From: Pontibacter pamirensis
Lineage (GTDB): Bacteria > Bacteroidota > Bacteroidia > Cytophagales > Hymenobacteraceae
DNA length: 64,000 bases
Assembly: GCF_010015475.1 (NCBI RefSeq)
Contig: NZ_SSNI01000008.1
Location: 124,001-188,000 of the forward strand
Direction: 5' to 3'
Shown: positions 24,801 through 32,891 of the stretch, piece after piece
How positions within the stretch are numbered: position 1 is the stretch's first letter
Layout: each line of letters starts with the position of its first letter
Position numbers and translations under genes: made by a program
Notes under the pieces: model-generated
Databases searched by the model: none
Seen by the model: the letters and a program-made list of their open reading frames with translations, nothing else
What the model was told of the DNA's origin: nothing

Positions 24801-26090
24801 CTATAAATGCCGGAAACGCTTCAACGCTTCTTCCTCCAGTCGTTCGCGGTGGTCCGGGTGGGCAATGCCGATGAGGGCCTTGGCCCTTTGGCGCAGGTTC
24901 TTGCCGTATAGGTAGGCCACGCCGTATTCGGTTACCACATAGTGTACGTGCGCGCGCGTAGTCACCACGCCGGCTCCCTGGTTGATGAAAGGAGTAATGC
25001 GGGAGATGCCTTTGTTTGTAACAGAAGGCAGTGCAATAATCGGCTTTCCTCCTTTAGATAGGGCAGCACCACGCATAAAGTCCATCTGGCCACCGATGCC
25101 GGAGTATTGGTAGGTGCCGATAGAATCTGAAACCACCTGTCCGGTCAGGTCAATCTCGATGGCACTGTTGATGGCTGTCATTTTCGGGTTAGTGCGTATC
25201 ACCGTCACATCATTTACGTAATCTGTCCGAAGCATTGTGATGAGGGGGTTATCATCTACAAAATCGTACAGCTGGCGGTTACCTACTATAAACCCTGTGG
25301 CGATGCGGCCGGGATGTTTCTTCTTGTGTTCATTCGTGATAACTCCTTTCTCCACCAGCGGAAGGATGCCGTTTGAAAACATCTCGGTATGAATGCCGAG
25401 ACGCTGGTGGTTTGTCAGGTAACCAAGTACCGCATCCGGAATGCCGCCGATACCCATCTGCAGCGTGGCACCGTCATCTACCATTTCCGCGATATACTTC
25501 CCTATCTTTTCCTCTGCGCTGCTTATCTTCTGGCTGTAGTCTACTTCCGGAAGCGGGTCGTTCACTTCAACCAAAGCATCAAACCGGCGGGTATGGATAA
25601 GGGCATCGCCATGCGTGCGCGGCATCTGTGGGTTTACCTGCGCGATCACATGTTTCGAGCTCAGCACTGCTTCCCGGGCTATGTCTACGGATACACCCAG
25701 CGAGCAAAAGCCATGGCGGTCAGGAGGGGAAACGTGAACGATGGCCACATCCAGGGGCATGATGCCGCTGCGGAAGAGATTGGGGATTTCGCTCAGGAAT
25801 ATAGGCACGTAATCGCCGCGGCCACTGTTTACCGCTTCCCGCACATTGGCCGACACGAAAAGGGAGTTAATGTAAAAGGAATCGCTGAACTTAGGGTCGG
25901 CCACGGGCATGTCGCCAAAGGTGGTAATGCTCACCAGCTCAACATCGCGCAGCTCGCCAGCGCGCTCTGCTAACTTCTTGATGAGGTAGGAGGGAGTCGC
26001 CGCACTTCCGTGCAGAAAGACCCGGTCTCCTGACTTGATAACGGAAAGCGCTTCTTCAGCTGATTTATAGGTTGTGGGTTGGGTATACAT
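24801..26090 (-). CDS. Acetyl-CoA hydrolase/transferase family protein (4-hydroxybutyrate CoA-transferase-like)
   Basis: A 429-residue protein from the ATG at 26090. A 76-codon upstream open extension has non-coding character and is rejected. The N-terminal half has GDRVFLHGSAATPSYLI and the C-terminal half GIGGIPDAVLGYL followed by HTEMFSNGILPLVEKG, where the Glu of TEMFS is the expected CoA-thioester nucleophile. GVATTRAHVHYVVTEYGVAYL and the C-terminal EEALKRF block are family features. It should transfer CoA between short-chain acids or hydrolyse acetyl-CoA in the cytoplasm. The exact substrate cannot be read from sequence. Confidence 0.92.
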   Translation of the reverse strand: MYTQPTTYKSAEEALSVIKSGDRVFLHGSAATPSYLIKKLAERAGELRDVELVSITTFGDMPVADPKFSDSFYINSLFVSANVREAVNSGRGDYVPIFLSEIPNLFRSGIMPLDVAIVHVSPPDRHGFCSLGVSVDIAREAVLSSKHVIAQVNPQMPRTHGDALIHTRRFDALVEVNDPLPEVDYSQKISSAEEKIGKYIAEMVDDGATLQMGIGGIPDAVLGYLTNHQRLGIHTEMFSNGILPLVEKGVITNEHKKKHPGRIATGFIVGNRQLYDFVDDNPLITMLRTDYVNDVTVIRTNPKMTAINSAIEIDLTGQVVSDSIGTYQYSGIGGQMDFMRGAALSKGGKPIIALPSVTNKGISRITPFINQGAGVVTTRAHVHYVVTEYGVAYLYGKNLRQRAKALIGIAHPDHRERLEEEALKRFRHL

Positions 26091-26509
26091 AATTGTTGCT
26101 TTTATAGTAGCTATACTTTGTAAGTATCTGGTATGTTCAATGAATTGTACTTGCGATGCTGGCAGCTTCCTCCTAAATTTGTTTTTGTACCATTTATGCA
26201 AACCTACTGGTTCAGTTGGTTGGGAAAAATGATACTTATCACCTGTTGTGTGGGGAGGAATTATCATGTACGGCAGGTCGCGAACTGTTCCTACGAAGGA
26301 ATGTGTCGTCCTATTCAACGTTAATCTACATTGACTGAAGCCGTTTGGTGAAAGGCAACTTAGGTATGTTTTTCTTTAACGATTATCCGCAGGTGTAAAC
26401 ATCCCCCTTACCCCCTTCAAAGGGGGAGTAAAGAGTTTACATTTTGCTTAACACCAGTCACTTAAACCCATTGTGTTGCATCTTTACATAAATCTATTCT
26501 TTCCAATTA
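26091..26509. other. Divergent intergenic region with one repeat copy
   Basis: Lies between the CoA-transferase and DUF4136 starts. Contains a copy of the CCCCCTTTGAAGGGGG repeat (26387-26428, minus orientation). A TAGGTTTG at 26199-26206 (minus strand) fits the -7 consensus but is 110 bases from the start of the transferase and lacks a -33 partner. Confidence 0.5.
26387..26428 (-). repeat. Dispersed palindromic repeat, copy 1
   Basis: Minus-strand copy of the unit that reads CCCCCTTTGAAGGGGG, then TAAGGGGGATG, then TTTACACCTGCGG. The first part is a near-perfect hairpin. The same unit recurs at 27158, 27286, 27370, 27517, 27633, 29865 and 30319. Confidence 0.75.
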
Positions 26510-27106
26510 ATGACAACAGCTACTAACCGCCTGATAGTCCTGCTTTGCCTGATGATGTGTTTTATCGGATTAAACTCCTGCGTTACAACATCCGGGGCAG
26601 TGGGCGCAAGCGCCATCAAAGCACCCTATGCGCGCATGGCCACCTATAAAACCTATGCCTGGTTTCAACAACAACCCGTAGCTGAACCAAACTATGAAAA
26701 AGGCTACAACGCGAACCTGGACAGGCACATTCGGCGGGCAGTGGAGGAGGAGTTGCAGGAGCGCGGCTACAGGAAAGTTGAAAGCAATCCGGATGTGCTG
26801 GTGGCCTATGATGTCAGTGTGTCGGTGCCGGAGGAGAAAGACAAGCCGGAGAACTTCAGTACCGGCTTTGGCTACAGCTACGGCTACATGAGCGGCTACC
26901 GCTATAATTACGGCCATGCCGACATGCCCGGCTACCGCAGTGTCGACCTGTTCAAGCAAGGCACCCTCATCATCGACCTCATCAGTCCTCAATCAAAAAT
27001 GCTCCTCTGGCGCGGCTGGGCTGAAGGAGGCATTCCCAACTTTAAAGCCGGCTATAAGCAAGTGCAGAACCAGGTGGAGAAAGTGTTTGTGGAGTTAGAG
27101 AGTTAG
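26510..27106 (+). CDS. DUF4136 lipoprotein
   Basis: A 198-residue protein with a signal peptide ending in the lipobox LNSC. The DUF4136 domain covers about 35-195: YKTYAWFQQQP, then NLDRHIRRAVEEELQERGYR and NPDVLVAYDVSV, a Gly/Tyr-rich loop GFGYSYGYMSGYRYNYG, and the C-terminal GTLIIDLISPQSKMLLWRGW. The family is found in outer-membrane or periplasmic lipoproteins of unknown function. It stands alone, and a very large inverted repeat follows it. Confidence 0.9.
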   Translation: MTTATNRLIVLLCLMMCFIGLNSCVTTSGAVGASAIKAPYARMATYKTYAWFQQQPVAEPNYEKGYNANLDRHIRRAVEEELQERGYRKVESNPDVLVAYDVSVSVPEEKDKPENFSTGFGYSYGYMSGYRYNYGHADMPGYRSVDLFKQGTLIIDLISPQSKMLLWRGWAEGGIPNFKAGYKQVQNQVEKVFVELES

Positions 27107-27157
27107 AGAGTTTGGGAGTTAGAAAGTTAAGCAGAATCTGTACTTGTGCGGGGAAGT

Positions 27158-27533
27158 CCCCCTTTGAAGGTAGGGCCGTTTCATACTACCTTTTTCATAG
27201 CGCGAGCGAAGACGCCTTATCTTGTTCCATAACTTTTACAAATTCGCCCTTCATTAAAACTTAATGCCCAGCGCTTAGGAAGAATTGTCCCCTTGAGGGG
27301 ACTATAGGGGTGTTTACACCTGCTGGTTCATCAGTATTTACTAGCAAAAGTGATCTGCTTCGTAGCTTTACACCCCTGCGGTCCCCTCAAGGGGACAATT
27401 TCTCAAGAAGAGATGCATTTACAGAAAATTTATGGAACAGGATAAGGCGTCTTCGCTCGCGCCATACGCGCCTTTATTAGGACAGTAATATCTTTAGAAT
27501 GAGAATGAAACAGCCCTACCCCTTTGAAGGGGG
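27158..27533. repeat. 376-bp nested inverted repeat
   Basis: Three pairs of arms share almost the same centre. Outer: 27158-27184 with 27505-27533 (both contain CCCCTTTGAAGG and GGGC-GTTTCAT). Middle: 27198-27232 with 27430-27464, 33 of 35 bases matching, containing GCGAGCGAAGACGCCTTATC. Inner: 27282-27313 with 27370-27401, containing GTCCCCTTGAGGGGAC. It looks like repeat units stacked in inverted order between convergent genes. Confidence 0.75.
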
Positions 27534-27556
27534 TGGGGGGATGTTTACACCTGCGG
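27517..27556 (+). repeat. Dispersed palindromic repeat, plus-orientation copy
   Basis: Reads ACCCCTTTGAAGGGGG, then TGGGGGGATG, then TTTACACCTGCGG. Same unit as copy 1 at 26387-26428 in the other orientation. It overlaps the right arm of the large nested repeat. Confidence 0.75.
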
Positions 27557-27632
27557 ACAATTTTCGATAAGAATCATCTCCTCCAAAGCTGCTCGTAGAT
27601 AGCAAAGGCTGGTAGAAGATTTTTACAGCCTC

Positions 27633-27661
27633 TCATCCCCCTGCCCCCTTCAAAGGGGGAC
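27633..27661 (-). repeat. Dispersed palindromic repeat, minus-orientation copy
   Basis: Reads CATCCCCCTGCCCCCTTCAA followed by AGGGGGAC on the plus strand. It is followed by an A-rich stretch, which gives a T-rich tail for minus-strand transcription. It lies 91 bases past the stop of the CPA2 antiporter gene and may double as its terminator. Confidence 0.7.
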
Positions 27662-27751
27662 AAAAAAAACAACAAAATTCAGATTGCGGCATTGGCATTT
27701 CTTTAAGAATGCTTGAGTTGTGATACTTAATACGAATGTCCTGATACAATT

Positions 27752-29755
27752 TTAAAACCCGTCTGCTTTGAGGTAATTGTTGAAGCGCATGATTTCACCC
27801 GGTTTGCCGACAACGTATAAAATATCCTTTCTATGGATATAGGTGTGGGCGTCGATGTTCAGGATTGTCTCGCCGTCTCGCTTTATAGCCACTATCGTGA
27901 CATTAAAGCGGTGGCGAACGCCAGACTCCAGCAAGGGCTTCCCGATTATTTCGTCCTCCTTTGTTAAAACCCGAAGGCTTGCCACTTCAATCTCAGGCAG
28001 GTCCAGGTTAAAATTTGTGGAGACATTGTTCTTCATGCCAGCCATACTGCGCAGCATATCATAGTTATCAGAGCGGATCATCTGCGTAAAGCTTTCTATC
28101 TCATCGCGGGGCATCAGGTATTTATTCAGCACGCGGGTAAAAATTTCGATGGAGGTTTCGAACTCTTCCGGAATAACTTCATCGGCCCCAAGTCTATAGT
28201 TCTCCTCCATCTCCTGCACAAAGCGGGTGCGCACAATCAAATGCAGCCTGTCGCTGATTTCCCTGATGCTGGCGATAATGCGCCGCGTGGCTTCCGGGTC
28301 GGAGATGGCCACCACCACCACCCGCGCCTTGTGGATGTTAATATGAGAGAGAATCATCGGGTGCACAGCGTCTCCGTACACAATCGGCTCGCCCATCTTT
28401 CGCTCGTTTTTTACAGTGACGGCATTCAGTTCAACTATTACATAAGGTATCTGGGCATGCCGGGCAGCCTTGGCAACATTTCGACCGTTCACACCATAGC
28501 CGATGATCACTATGTGGTCGTCGAGAGGCGGAAGGTCGCCATGTTCCTCTGGTGAAGTGACAGTATAGGGCATGGGCTCCTTGCCGGAGGAGAAGGGCGC
28601 GCCGATAACACCTGCAATCTTCTGGTAATATTCAATAACGAACGGCGTAACACTCATCGTCAGCAAGGATACTGACAGGAAGTACTGGTACGTTTCCGCA
28701 GATAGCAAGCCGTGGGTGATGCCTGTGTTGGAGAGGATAAAGGCGAATTCACCCACCTGGAAGATAGACAAACCCACCAACAGCGATATACGCAGCGGGT
28801 ACTGCAGGATGCGGGCGGCCACCGTGGCGACAGTGCCTTTGATAATAACCGTTAGAATGGTGAAAAAAAGAATGATGGCAAAGTTCTGCAGCATGAAGTT
28901 GAAATCCAGCAGCATACCAATCGACACAAAGAAAAAGCTGGTGAAAATCTCCCGGAAAGGCAGAATATTGCTGGTCGCCTGGTGGCTGTATTCTGATTCT
29001 GAAATTATCAGACCTGCCATAAAGGCCCCCAGCGCCAGCGATAAACCTAAGCTTGAGGTAAGCCAGGCGACCGCGAAGCAAATCACCACCACACACAGTA
29101 TAAAGAGTTCCTTGCTTTTCGTTTTCGCCACCGCATACAACAGCATCGGCACCAGGTAACGGGCGCTTATTAACACAAACACAATTACAAAAATGCCTTT
29201 CAGCGCCATCCACAGCAGGGCAGAGCCAATGTCTTCGGTGCCTCCCCCCATCAAAGGCGTCAGCAGCATCATTGGCACCACGATAATGTCCTGGAAAATG
29301 AGAATACCCAGGACCACCCGCCCCTGCGGACTGTTAATTTCTCCTTTATCCTGTAATATCTTAAGCACAATGGCTGTGCTACTTAAGGCAATCAGGAACC
29401 CCATAAATACGGCCTCTCCCTGGGTGAAACCGAACAACAGCATCACCACCCATACCAAACCAATGGTGGCCAACACTTGGGTGGCACCTCCCAGTAGCAC
29501 TGTGCGTTTTATCAGGGCAAGGCTCCGTAGCGAGAACTCCATACCAATAATGAAGAGCAGCAGGATAACGCCTATCTCCGCCAGGATCTCGATGTCATGG
29601 ATGGCAGTAATCAGGCTCAAACCGTAAGGTCCCGCAATTACACCTGTGGCCAGGAAGCCTAATATAGTCGGAAGCCTAAAGCGCTGGAACAGCAGAATTA
29701 CTACAACAGCCAGTCCTAAGATAATGACGATGTCTGAGAGTAAAGGAATTTCCAT
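27752..29755 (-). CDS. CPA2 monovalent cation:proton antiporter with TrkA-N and TrkA-C domains
   Basis: A 667-residue protein. Roughly 12-13 membrane helices fill residues 5-385, with the family patterns LGFLATGVIAGPYG, EIGVILLLFIIGMEFS and LSSTAIVLKILQD. A cytoplasmic RCK (TrkA-N) domain begins near 417 with HIVIIGYGVNGRNVAKAA, a Rossmann NAD-type site, and a TrkA-C domain occupies the last 85 residues. It resembles the KefB/KefC/YbaL group, which exchange K+ or Na+ for protons under nucleotide control. It is transcribed alone, and repeats lie at both ends of the gene. Confidence 0.93.
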   Translation of the reverse strand: MEIPLLSDIVIILGLAVVVILLFQRFRLPTILGFLATGVIAGPYGLSLITAIHDIEILAEIGVILLLFIIGMEFSLRSLALIKRTVLLGGATQVLATIGLVWVVMLLFGFTQGEAVFMGFLIALSSTAIVLKILQDKGEINSPQGRVVLGILIFQDIIVVPMMLLTPLMGGGTEDIGSALLWMALKGIFVIVFVLISARYLVPMLLYAVAKTKSKELFILCVVVICFAVAWLTSSLGLSLALGAFMAGLIISESEYSHQATSNILPFREIFTSFFFVSIGMLLDFNFMLQNFAIILFFTILTVIIKGTVATVAARILQYPLRISLLVGLSIFQVGEFAFILSNTGITHGLLSAETYQYFLSVSLLTMSVTPFVIEYYQKIAGVIGAPFSSGKEPMPYTVTSPEEHGDLPPLDDHIVIIGYGVNGRNVAKAARHAQIPYVIVELNAVTVKNERKMGEPIVYGDAVHPMILSHINIHKARVVVVAISDPEATRRIIASIREISDRLHLIVRTRFVQEMEENYRLGADEVIPEEFETSIEIFTRVLNKYLMPRDEIESFTQMIRSDNYDMLRSMAGMKNNVSTNFNLDLPEIEVASLRVLTKEDEIIGKPLLESGVRHRFNVTIVAIKRDGETILNIDAHTYIHRKDILYVVGKPGEIMRFNNYLKADGF

Positions 29756-29864
29756 AGGTTGGTGGTGAGTGGTTGTGTCAGAAGCTAATTTAAGGATTAT
29801 TACGGATTGATCTGAATGCTACAACAAAGCAGGTAACGTAGCAAGCTTACAATGATCTTTTATT

Positions 29865-29903
29865 CCCCCTTTAAAGGAGGTTAGGGGGATGATTACAACT
29901 GCG
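29865..29903 (+). repeat. Dispersed palindromic repeat, plus-orientation copy
   Basis: Reads CCCCCTTTAAAGGAGG, then TTAGGGGGATG, then ATTACAACTGCG. It is a diverged copy of the unit at 26387-26428 and 27517-27556. Confidence 0.7.
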
Positions 29904-29978
29904 AAAAATCTTTTAATAAAAGTAAATGAATTGTGCCCACTATAATCAATTACCAGTGAGTAATATTGGGGTTAGGGG

Positions 29979-30156
29979 CAATGCCGTCAACTTTAGCTTG
30001 ATTTTGTCATTTCGAACGCTGTGAGAAATCTGAAATATTGCGGGGTCATGGAATAACCCAGACTTCTCACAGCTTCGCTGGCTCTTTTCGGCTCGCGCCT
30101 CAAGAATGTTCAAAATGACAGTTTAGCTACTGTTTCCCCTTAAGTTGAAGGCATTG
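29979..30156. mobile_element. MITE-like element, copy B (about 178 bp)
   Basis: Second copy of the element at 24490-24664, in the same orientation. Left end CAATGCCGTCAACTTTAG and right end TTAAGTTGAAGGCATTG pair imperfectly. The internal palindrome TGTCATTTCGAAC...GTTCAAAATGACA is kept. It has one to four small insertions relative to copy A. Confidence 0.75.
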
Positions 30157-30318
30157 GGGGCTAAGGGTGGGTAAGTCTTCAACACTGTTATAAAGCCGAA
30201 ACTTGATTTTCTTACCAGATTAAGGTTTATGCACAGCGCTCATTTATTTAAGTCAAAAAAGGGTATTCTAAAGCTGCTTACAAATTAAAAAGGCTTTTAA
30301 GTATATCTGACTGCCTTT

Positions 30319-30346
30319 CATCCCCCTACCCCCTTCAAAGGGGGAC
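30319..30346 (-). repeat. Dispersed palindromic repeat, minus-orientation copy
   Basis: Reads CATCCCCCTACCCCCTTCAA then AGGGGGAC on the plus strand. It lies 71 bases past the stop codon of the HD hydrolase gene, so it may act as a terminator for it. Confidence 0.7.
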
Positions 30347-30416
30347 TTTGTGGTGTGCTTTTGTCTTTTAACCTTTTGTGTTGAGCCTGCATCAAACGTC
30401 ATACGTATCTTGAAAT

Positions 30417-31076
30417 TTACTTTTCCCCTTCCCACTCAGCGTAAAACTGGTTCAGAAAACCTTCCATATACTGGTGGCGCTCTTCAGCAAGACGTTTGGC
30501 AGTTTCGGTATGCATACGGTCTTTCAGCAATAATAGCTTCTCATAAAAGTGGTTGATGGTAGGAGCGGTGCTGGCCTTGTATTTTTCGAACGAGTCGTGC
30601 AGCTCCGGTTTGATGTGCGGGTTATAGAGCTCGCGGTTCTTATGGCCACCATAGGCGAAGGTGCGCGCAATCCCGATGGCACCGATAGCATCAAGTCGGT
30701 CTGCATCCTGCACCACGCAACCTTCTGTGGTTGGCATCGAAGAAGAAGTGCCGGCACCTTTAAAAGATAAGGCTTTGATGATGTCGCAGACATGGTCTGT
30801 GGTTTCAGCTTCCACTTCATGGTGCTGCAGCCATTCCCGGGCCATGCGCGGCCCCACGGACTCATCGCCGTTATGAAATTTATGGTCGCCGATGTCATGC
30901 AGCAGGGCTGTTAGTTCTACCACATACATGTTAACGTTTTCGTGTGCTGCAATACTTTTGGCGTTGTTCCAGACCCGGTAAATGTGCCACCAATCATGCC
31001 CGGAGCCCTCCCCGGATAGCAGGTCTTTCACATAACCAGCAGTAGCAGCTATAATTTCTTCTTTTTGCGGCTTCAT
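30417..31076 (-). CDS. HD-domain phosphohydrolase
   Basis: A 219-residue HD hydrolase. The metal ligands are in GHDWWHIYRVWNNA (first His) and ELTALLHDIGDHK (the HD pair, about residues 60-61). A later KALSFKG region and VQDADRLDAIGAIGIARTF supply the last Asp. This arrangement matches the YedJ/YpgQ-type HD family, whose members hydrolyse nucleotides or related phosphates. It is transcribed alone. The natural substrate is unknown. Confidence 0.9.
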   Translation of the reverse strand: MKPQKEEIIAATAGYVKDLLSGEGSGHDWWHIYRVWNNAKSIAAHENVNMYVVELTALLHDIGDHKFHNGDESVGPRMAREWLQHHEVEAETTDHVCDIIKALSFKGAGTSSSMPTTEGCVVQDADRLDAIGAIGIARTFAYGGHKNRELYNPHIKPELHDSFEKYKASTAPTINHFYEKLLLLKDRMHTETAKRLAEERHQYMEGFLNQFYAEWEGEK

Positions 31077-31179
31077 TCAAATAAAGTTTATTCCCTCAAA
31101 ACTGAAGATAAATAGCGGAAGGGGCAAGTGTTTTTGACTCGTTCTACAGAAGCAGCTGATTTTAATGAAAAACGTTTCA

Positions 31180-31280
31180 CTGACCTCGCAGCGTGCGCAG
31201 CTCCTGCGAGCGTCTGAACCGGTGTTGTTGCTTCGTAGCAGACAAGACACTCACAGGTTTGGAAAACACTGTGAGGTCAG
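31180..31280. repeat. Tandem palindromic hairpin element upstream of cysQ
   Basis: Two hairpins: CTCGCAG...CTGCGAG (31185-31210 region) and CTCACAG...CTGTGAG (31250-31276 region). The element ends are CTGACCTCGCAG and CTGTGAGGTCAG, themselves inverted. A related copy in reverse orientation lies at 32848-32891, past cysC. Confidence 0.65.
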
Positions 31281-31307
31281 AACGGGTATCTAAGTTTTAG
31301 TGCCATA

Positions 31308-31335
31308 TTGTTTTCAAGTCAATTGATTAGATTTG
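31308..31335 (+). promoter_or_regulatory. Probable promoter of cysQ
   Basis: TTG at 31308-31310 and TAGATTTG at 31328-31335 match the Bacteroidota -33 and -7 elements with a 17-base spacer. The cysQ ATG begins 21 bases after the -7 element. Confidence 0.6.
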
Positions 31336-31356
31336 TTTTGAATCAAATAACCTTTT

Positions 31357-32151
31357 ATGTCTTTACCTCTTCCCGATCTCATTATTCGTGCTGCGCTGGA
31401 GGCAGGCGATAAAATTATGGAGATTTATAGTGCTGAGAATTTTGACATCGAAATAAAGCAGGATGCATCTCCACTTACCTCAGCAGACAAAGCATCTCAC
31501 AATATCATCCTACAATATTTAGAGCAGACGCCTTTTCCTGTAATCAGTGAAGAAAGCAAAAGTGCAGCGTATAGTACCCGAAGCAAATGGATGCAGTACT
31601 GGCTAATTGACCCGCTGGATGGCACAAAAGAATTCATCAAGCGCAATGGCGAGTTCACCGTGAACATTGCCTTCATCGAACATGGAGTGCCTACCATGGG
31701 TGTAGTTTATGCTCCTGCCAAGCAATGGCTTTATATTGGTGTGGATGGTGAAGGAGCCTGGAAAATGGATTTAAATAATGAGCGCTTCTCAAGCAACTGG
31801 AAAGAAAAGGGGCAGCGCTTACCAGTAACCAGACCGGAGGGAAAGAAGTTTACAGTGGTCGCGAGCCGCACCCATGCCTCCAGGGAGACAAACGAGTATG
31901 TGGCAAAGCTAGCGGAAAAGCACGGGGAGCTAGAGTTTGTCTCGATGGGGAGCTCCCTGAAAATTTGTTTGGTAGCGGAAGGAAAAGCTGACATCTATCC
32001 GCGTTTATCCCCGACAATGGAATGGGACACTGCCGCCGGAGATGCTGTGGCACGATGTGCAGGTTGCAGCGTTGTGCAATTCGAGCGTGGAACGCCCTTG
32101 CAGTATAACAAAGAAAACCTGCTGAATCCCTGGTTCATTGAGCAACGTTAA
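31357..32151 (+). CDS. cysQ: 3'(2'),5'-bisphosphate nucleotidase
   Basis: A 264-residue member of the inositol monophosphatase superfamily. The metal-binding motifs are ISEESK (about 61-66), the DPLDGTKEF signature (about 85-93) and WDTAAGDA (about 218-225). CysQ removes a phosphate from 3'-phosphoadenosine-5'-phosphate, the by-product of sulfate activation. The next gene, cysC, makes the PAPS donor of that by-product, so the pair is functionally coherent. A good promoter match precedes it, and hairpin repeats flank the pair. Confidence 0.94.
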   Translation: MSLPLPDLIIRAALEAGDKIMEIYSAENFDIEIKQDASPLTSADKASHNIILQYLEQTPFPVISEESKSAAYSTRSKWMQYWLIDPLDGTKEFIKRNGEFTVNIAFIEHGVPTMGVVYAPAKQWLYIGVDGEGAWKMDLNNERFSSNWKEKGQRLPVTRPEGKKFTVVASRTHASRETNEYVAKLAEKHGELEFVSMGSSLKICLVAEGKADIYPRLSPTMEWDTAAGDAVARCAGCSVVQFERGTPLQYNKENLLNPWFIEQR

Positions 32152-32217
32152 GGATTGAAATGCCTTCGAGGATACAGCCGTACGTTTAAGCACATCAGCT
32201 TCAGGCAATATTATTAT

Positions 32218-32826
32218 ATGGATGAACAGCTACACACCATACCCCATCTGCACCAGGTAAACAGGACCTTGCGCAATGCCATGAAAGCGCATGCCTCGCT
32301 GGTGGTGTGGTTTACCGGTTTTTCCGGCAGCGGCAAATCGACACTTGCCAGCTCCCTGGAGGCGTATCTTTACCGCAACGGATACCATACCTATGTCTTG
32401 GATGGCGACAACGTACGCAAAGGCCTGAACAAGGACCTGGACTTTACAGATTTAGCACGCAAAGAGAATATCCGGCGAATAGGAGAGGTGGCAAATTTGA
32501 TGGCTGATGCCGGCCTCGTTGTTTTGACCGCCTTTATTTCTCCTTTCAGAGCAGACAGGGAGCGGGTGAAGTGTGTGGTGGGGGCAGAAAACTTCGTTGA
32601 AGTGTTTGTTGATTGTCCCTTAGAAGTGTGTGAGCAACGTGATGTAAAAGGTTTATATGCGAAGGCTCGTAAAGGAGAAATTTCTAATTTCACCGGCATA
32701 AGCTCTCCTTTCGAAGTGCCTGAGAACCCCGATATACATATCCGTTCAGGTGAGGAAGCCCTTGAAGATTCCCTGCAAAAGCTTATTGCTTACATAGAAC
32801 CCAGGTTGCGGTTGTCTAGTGAGTAA
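32218..32826 (+). CDS. cysC: Adenylylsulfate (APS) kinase
   Basis: A 202-residue kinase from the ATG at 32218; a TTG 63 bases earlier opens the frame but is not needed. The P-loop is GFSGSGKST (34-42). LDGDNVRKGLNKDLDFT and RRIGEVANLMADAGL are the APS-binding and dimer motifs, with TAFISPFRADRERV following. It phosphorylates APS to PAPS. The ATP sulfurylase genes cysD/cysN, usually close by, are not in the window. The pair may serve sulfate assimilation or sulfation of a surface polysaccharide; no sulfotransferase is seen here. Confidence 0.95.
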   Translation: MDEQLHTIPHLHQVNRTLRNAMKAHASLVVWFTGFSGSGKSTLASSLEAYLYRNGYHTYVLDGDNVRKGLNKDLDFTDLARKENIRRIGEVANLMADAGLVVLTAFISPFRADRERVKCVVGAENFVEVFVDCPLEVCEQRDVKGLYAKARKGEISNFTGISSPFEVPENPDIHIRSGEEALEDSLQKLIAYIEPRLRLSSE

Positions 32827-32847
32827 AAAGCTTAAAGCAACCGCAGC

Positions 32848-32891
32848 CAGGTTCAGACGCTCACAGGAGCTGCGCACCCTGCGAGTTCAGG
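32848..32891. repeat. Hairpin repeat downstream of cysC, inverted copy
   Basis: Reads CCAGGTTCAGACGCTCACAG then GAGCTGCGCACCCTGCGAGTT on the plus strand. Its reverse complement matches the left part of the element at 31180-31222 at most positions. The two copies bracket cysQ-cysC in opposite orientations. Confidence 0.6.

Larger units (their letters stand above)
27107..27751. other. Intergenic region dominated by a nested inverted repeat
   Basis: Convergent spacer between the DUF4136 gene and the antiporter gene. Most of it is the 376-bp nested palindrome (27158-27533) plus two more repeat copies. Nothing coding was seen. Confidence 0.6.
29756..30416. other. Repeat-rich intergenic region
   Basis: Contains a repeat copy at 29865-29903, the second MITE-like element at 29979-30156, and a further repeat copy at 30319-30346. 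No gene was recognised. Confidence 0.6.

Noticed and set aside
26091..26318. 76-codon N-terminal extension of the CoA-transferase
   Set aside because: The family begins near the internal ATG at 26090. The extension is polar and unlike any domain.
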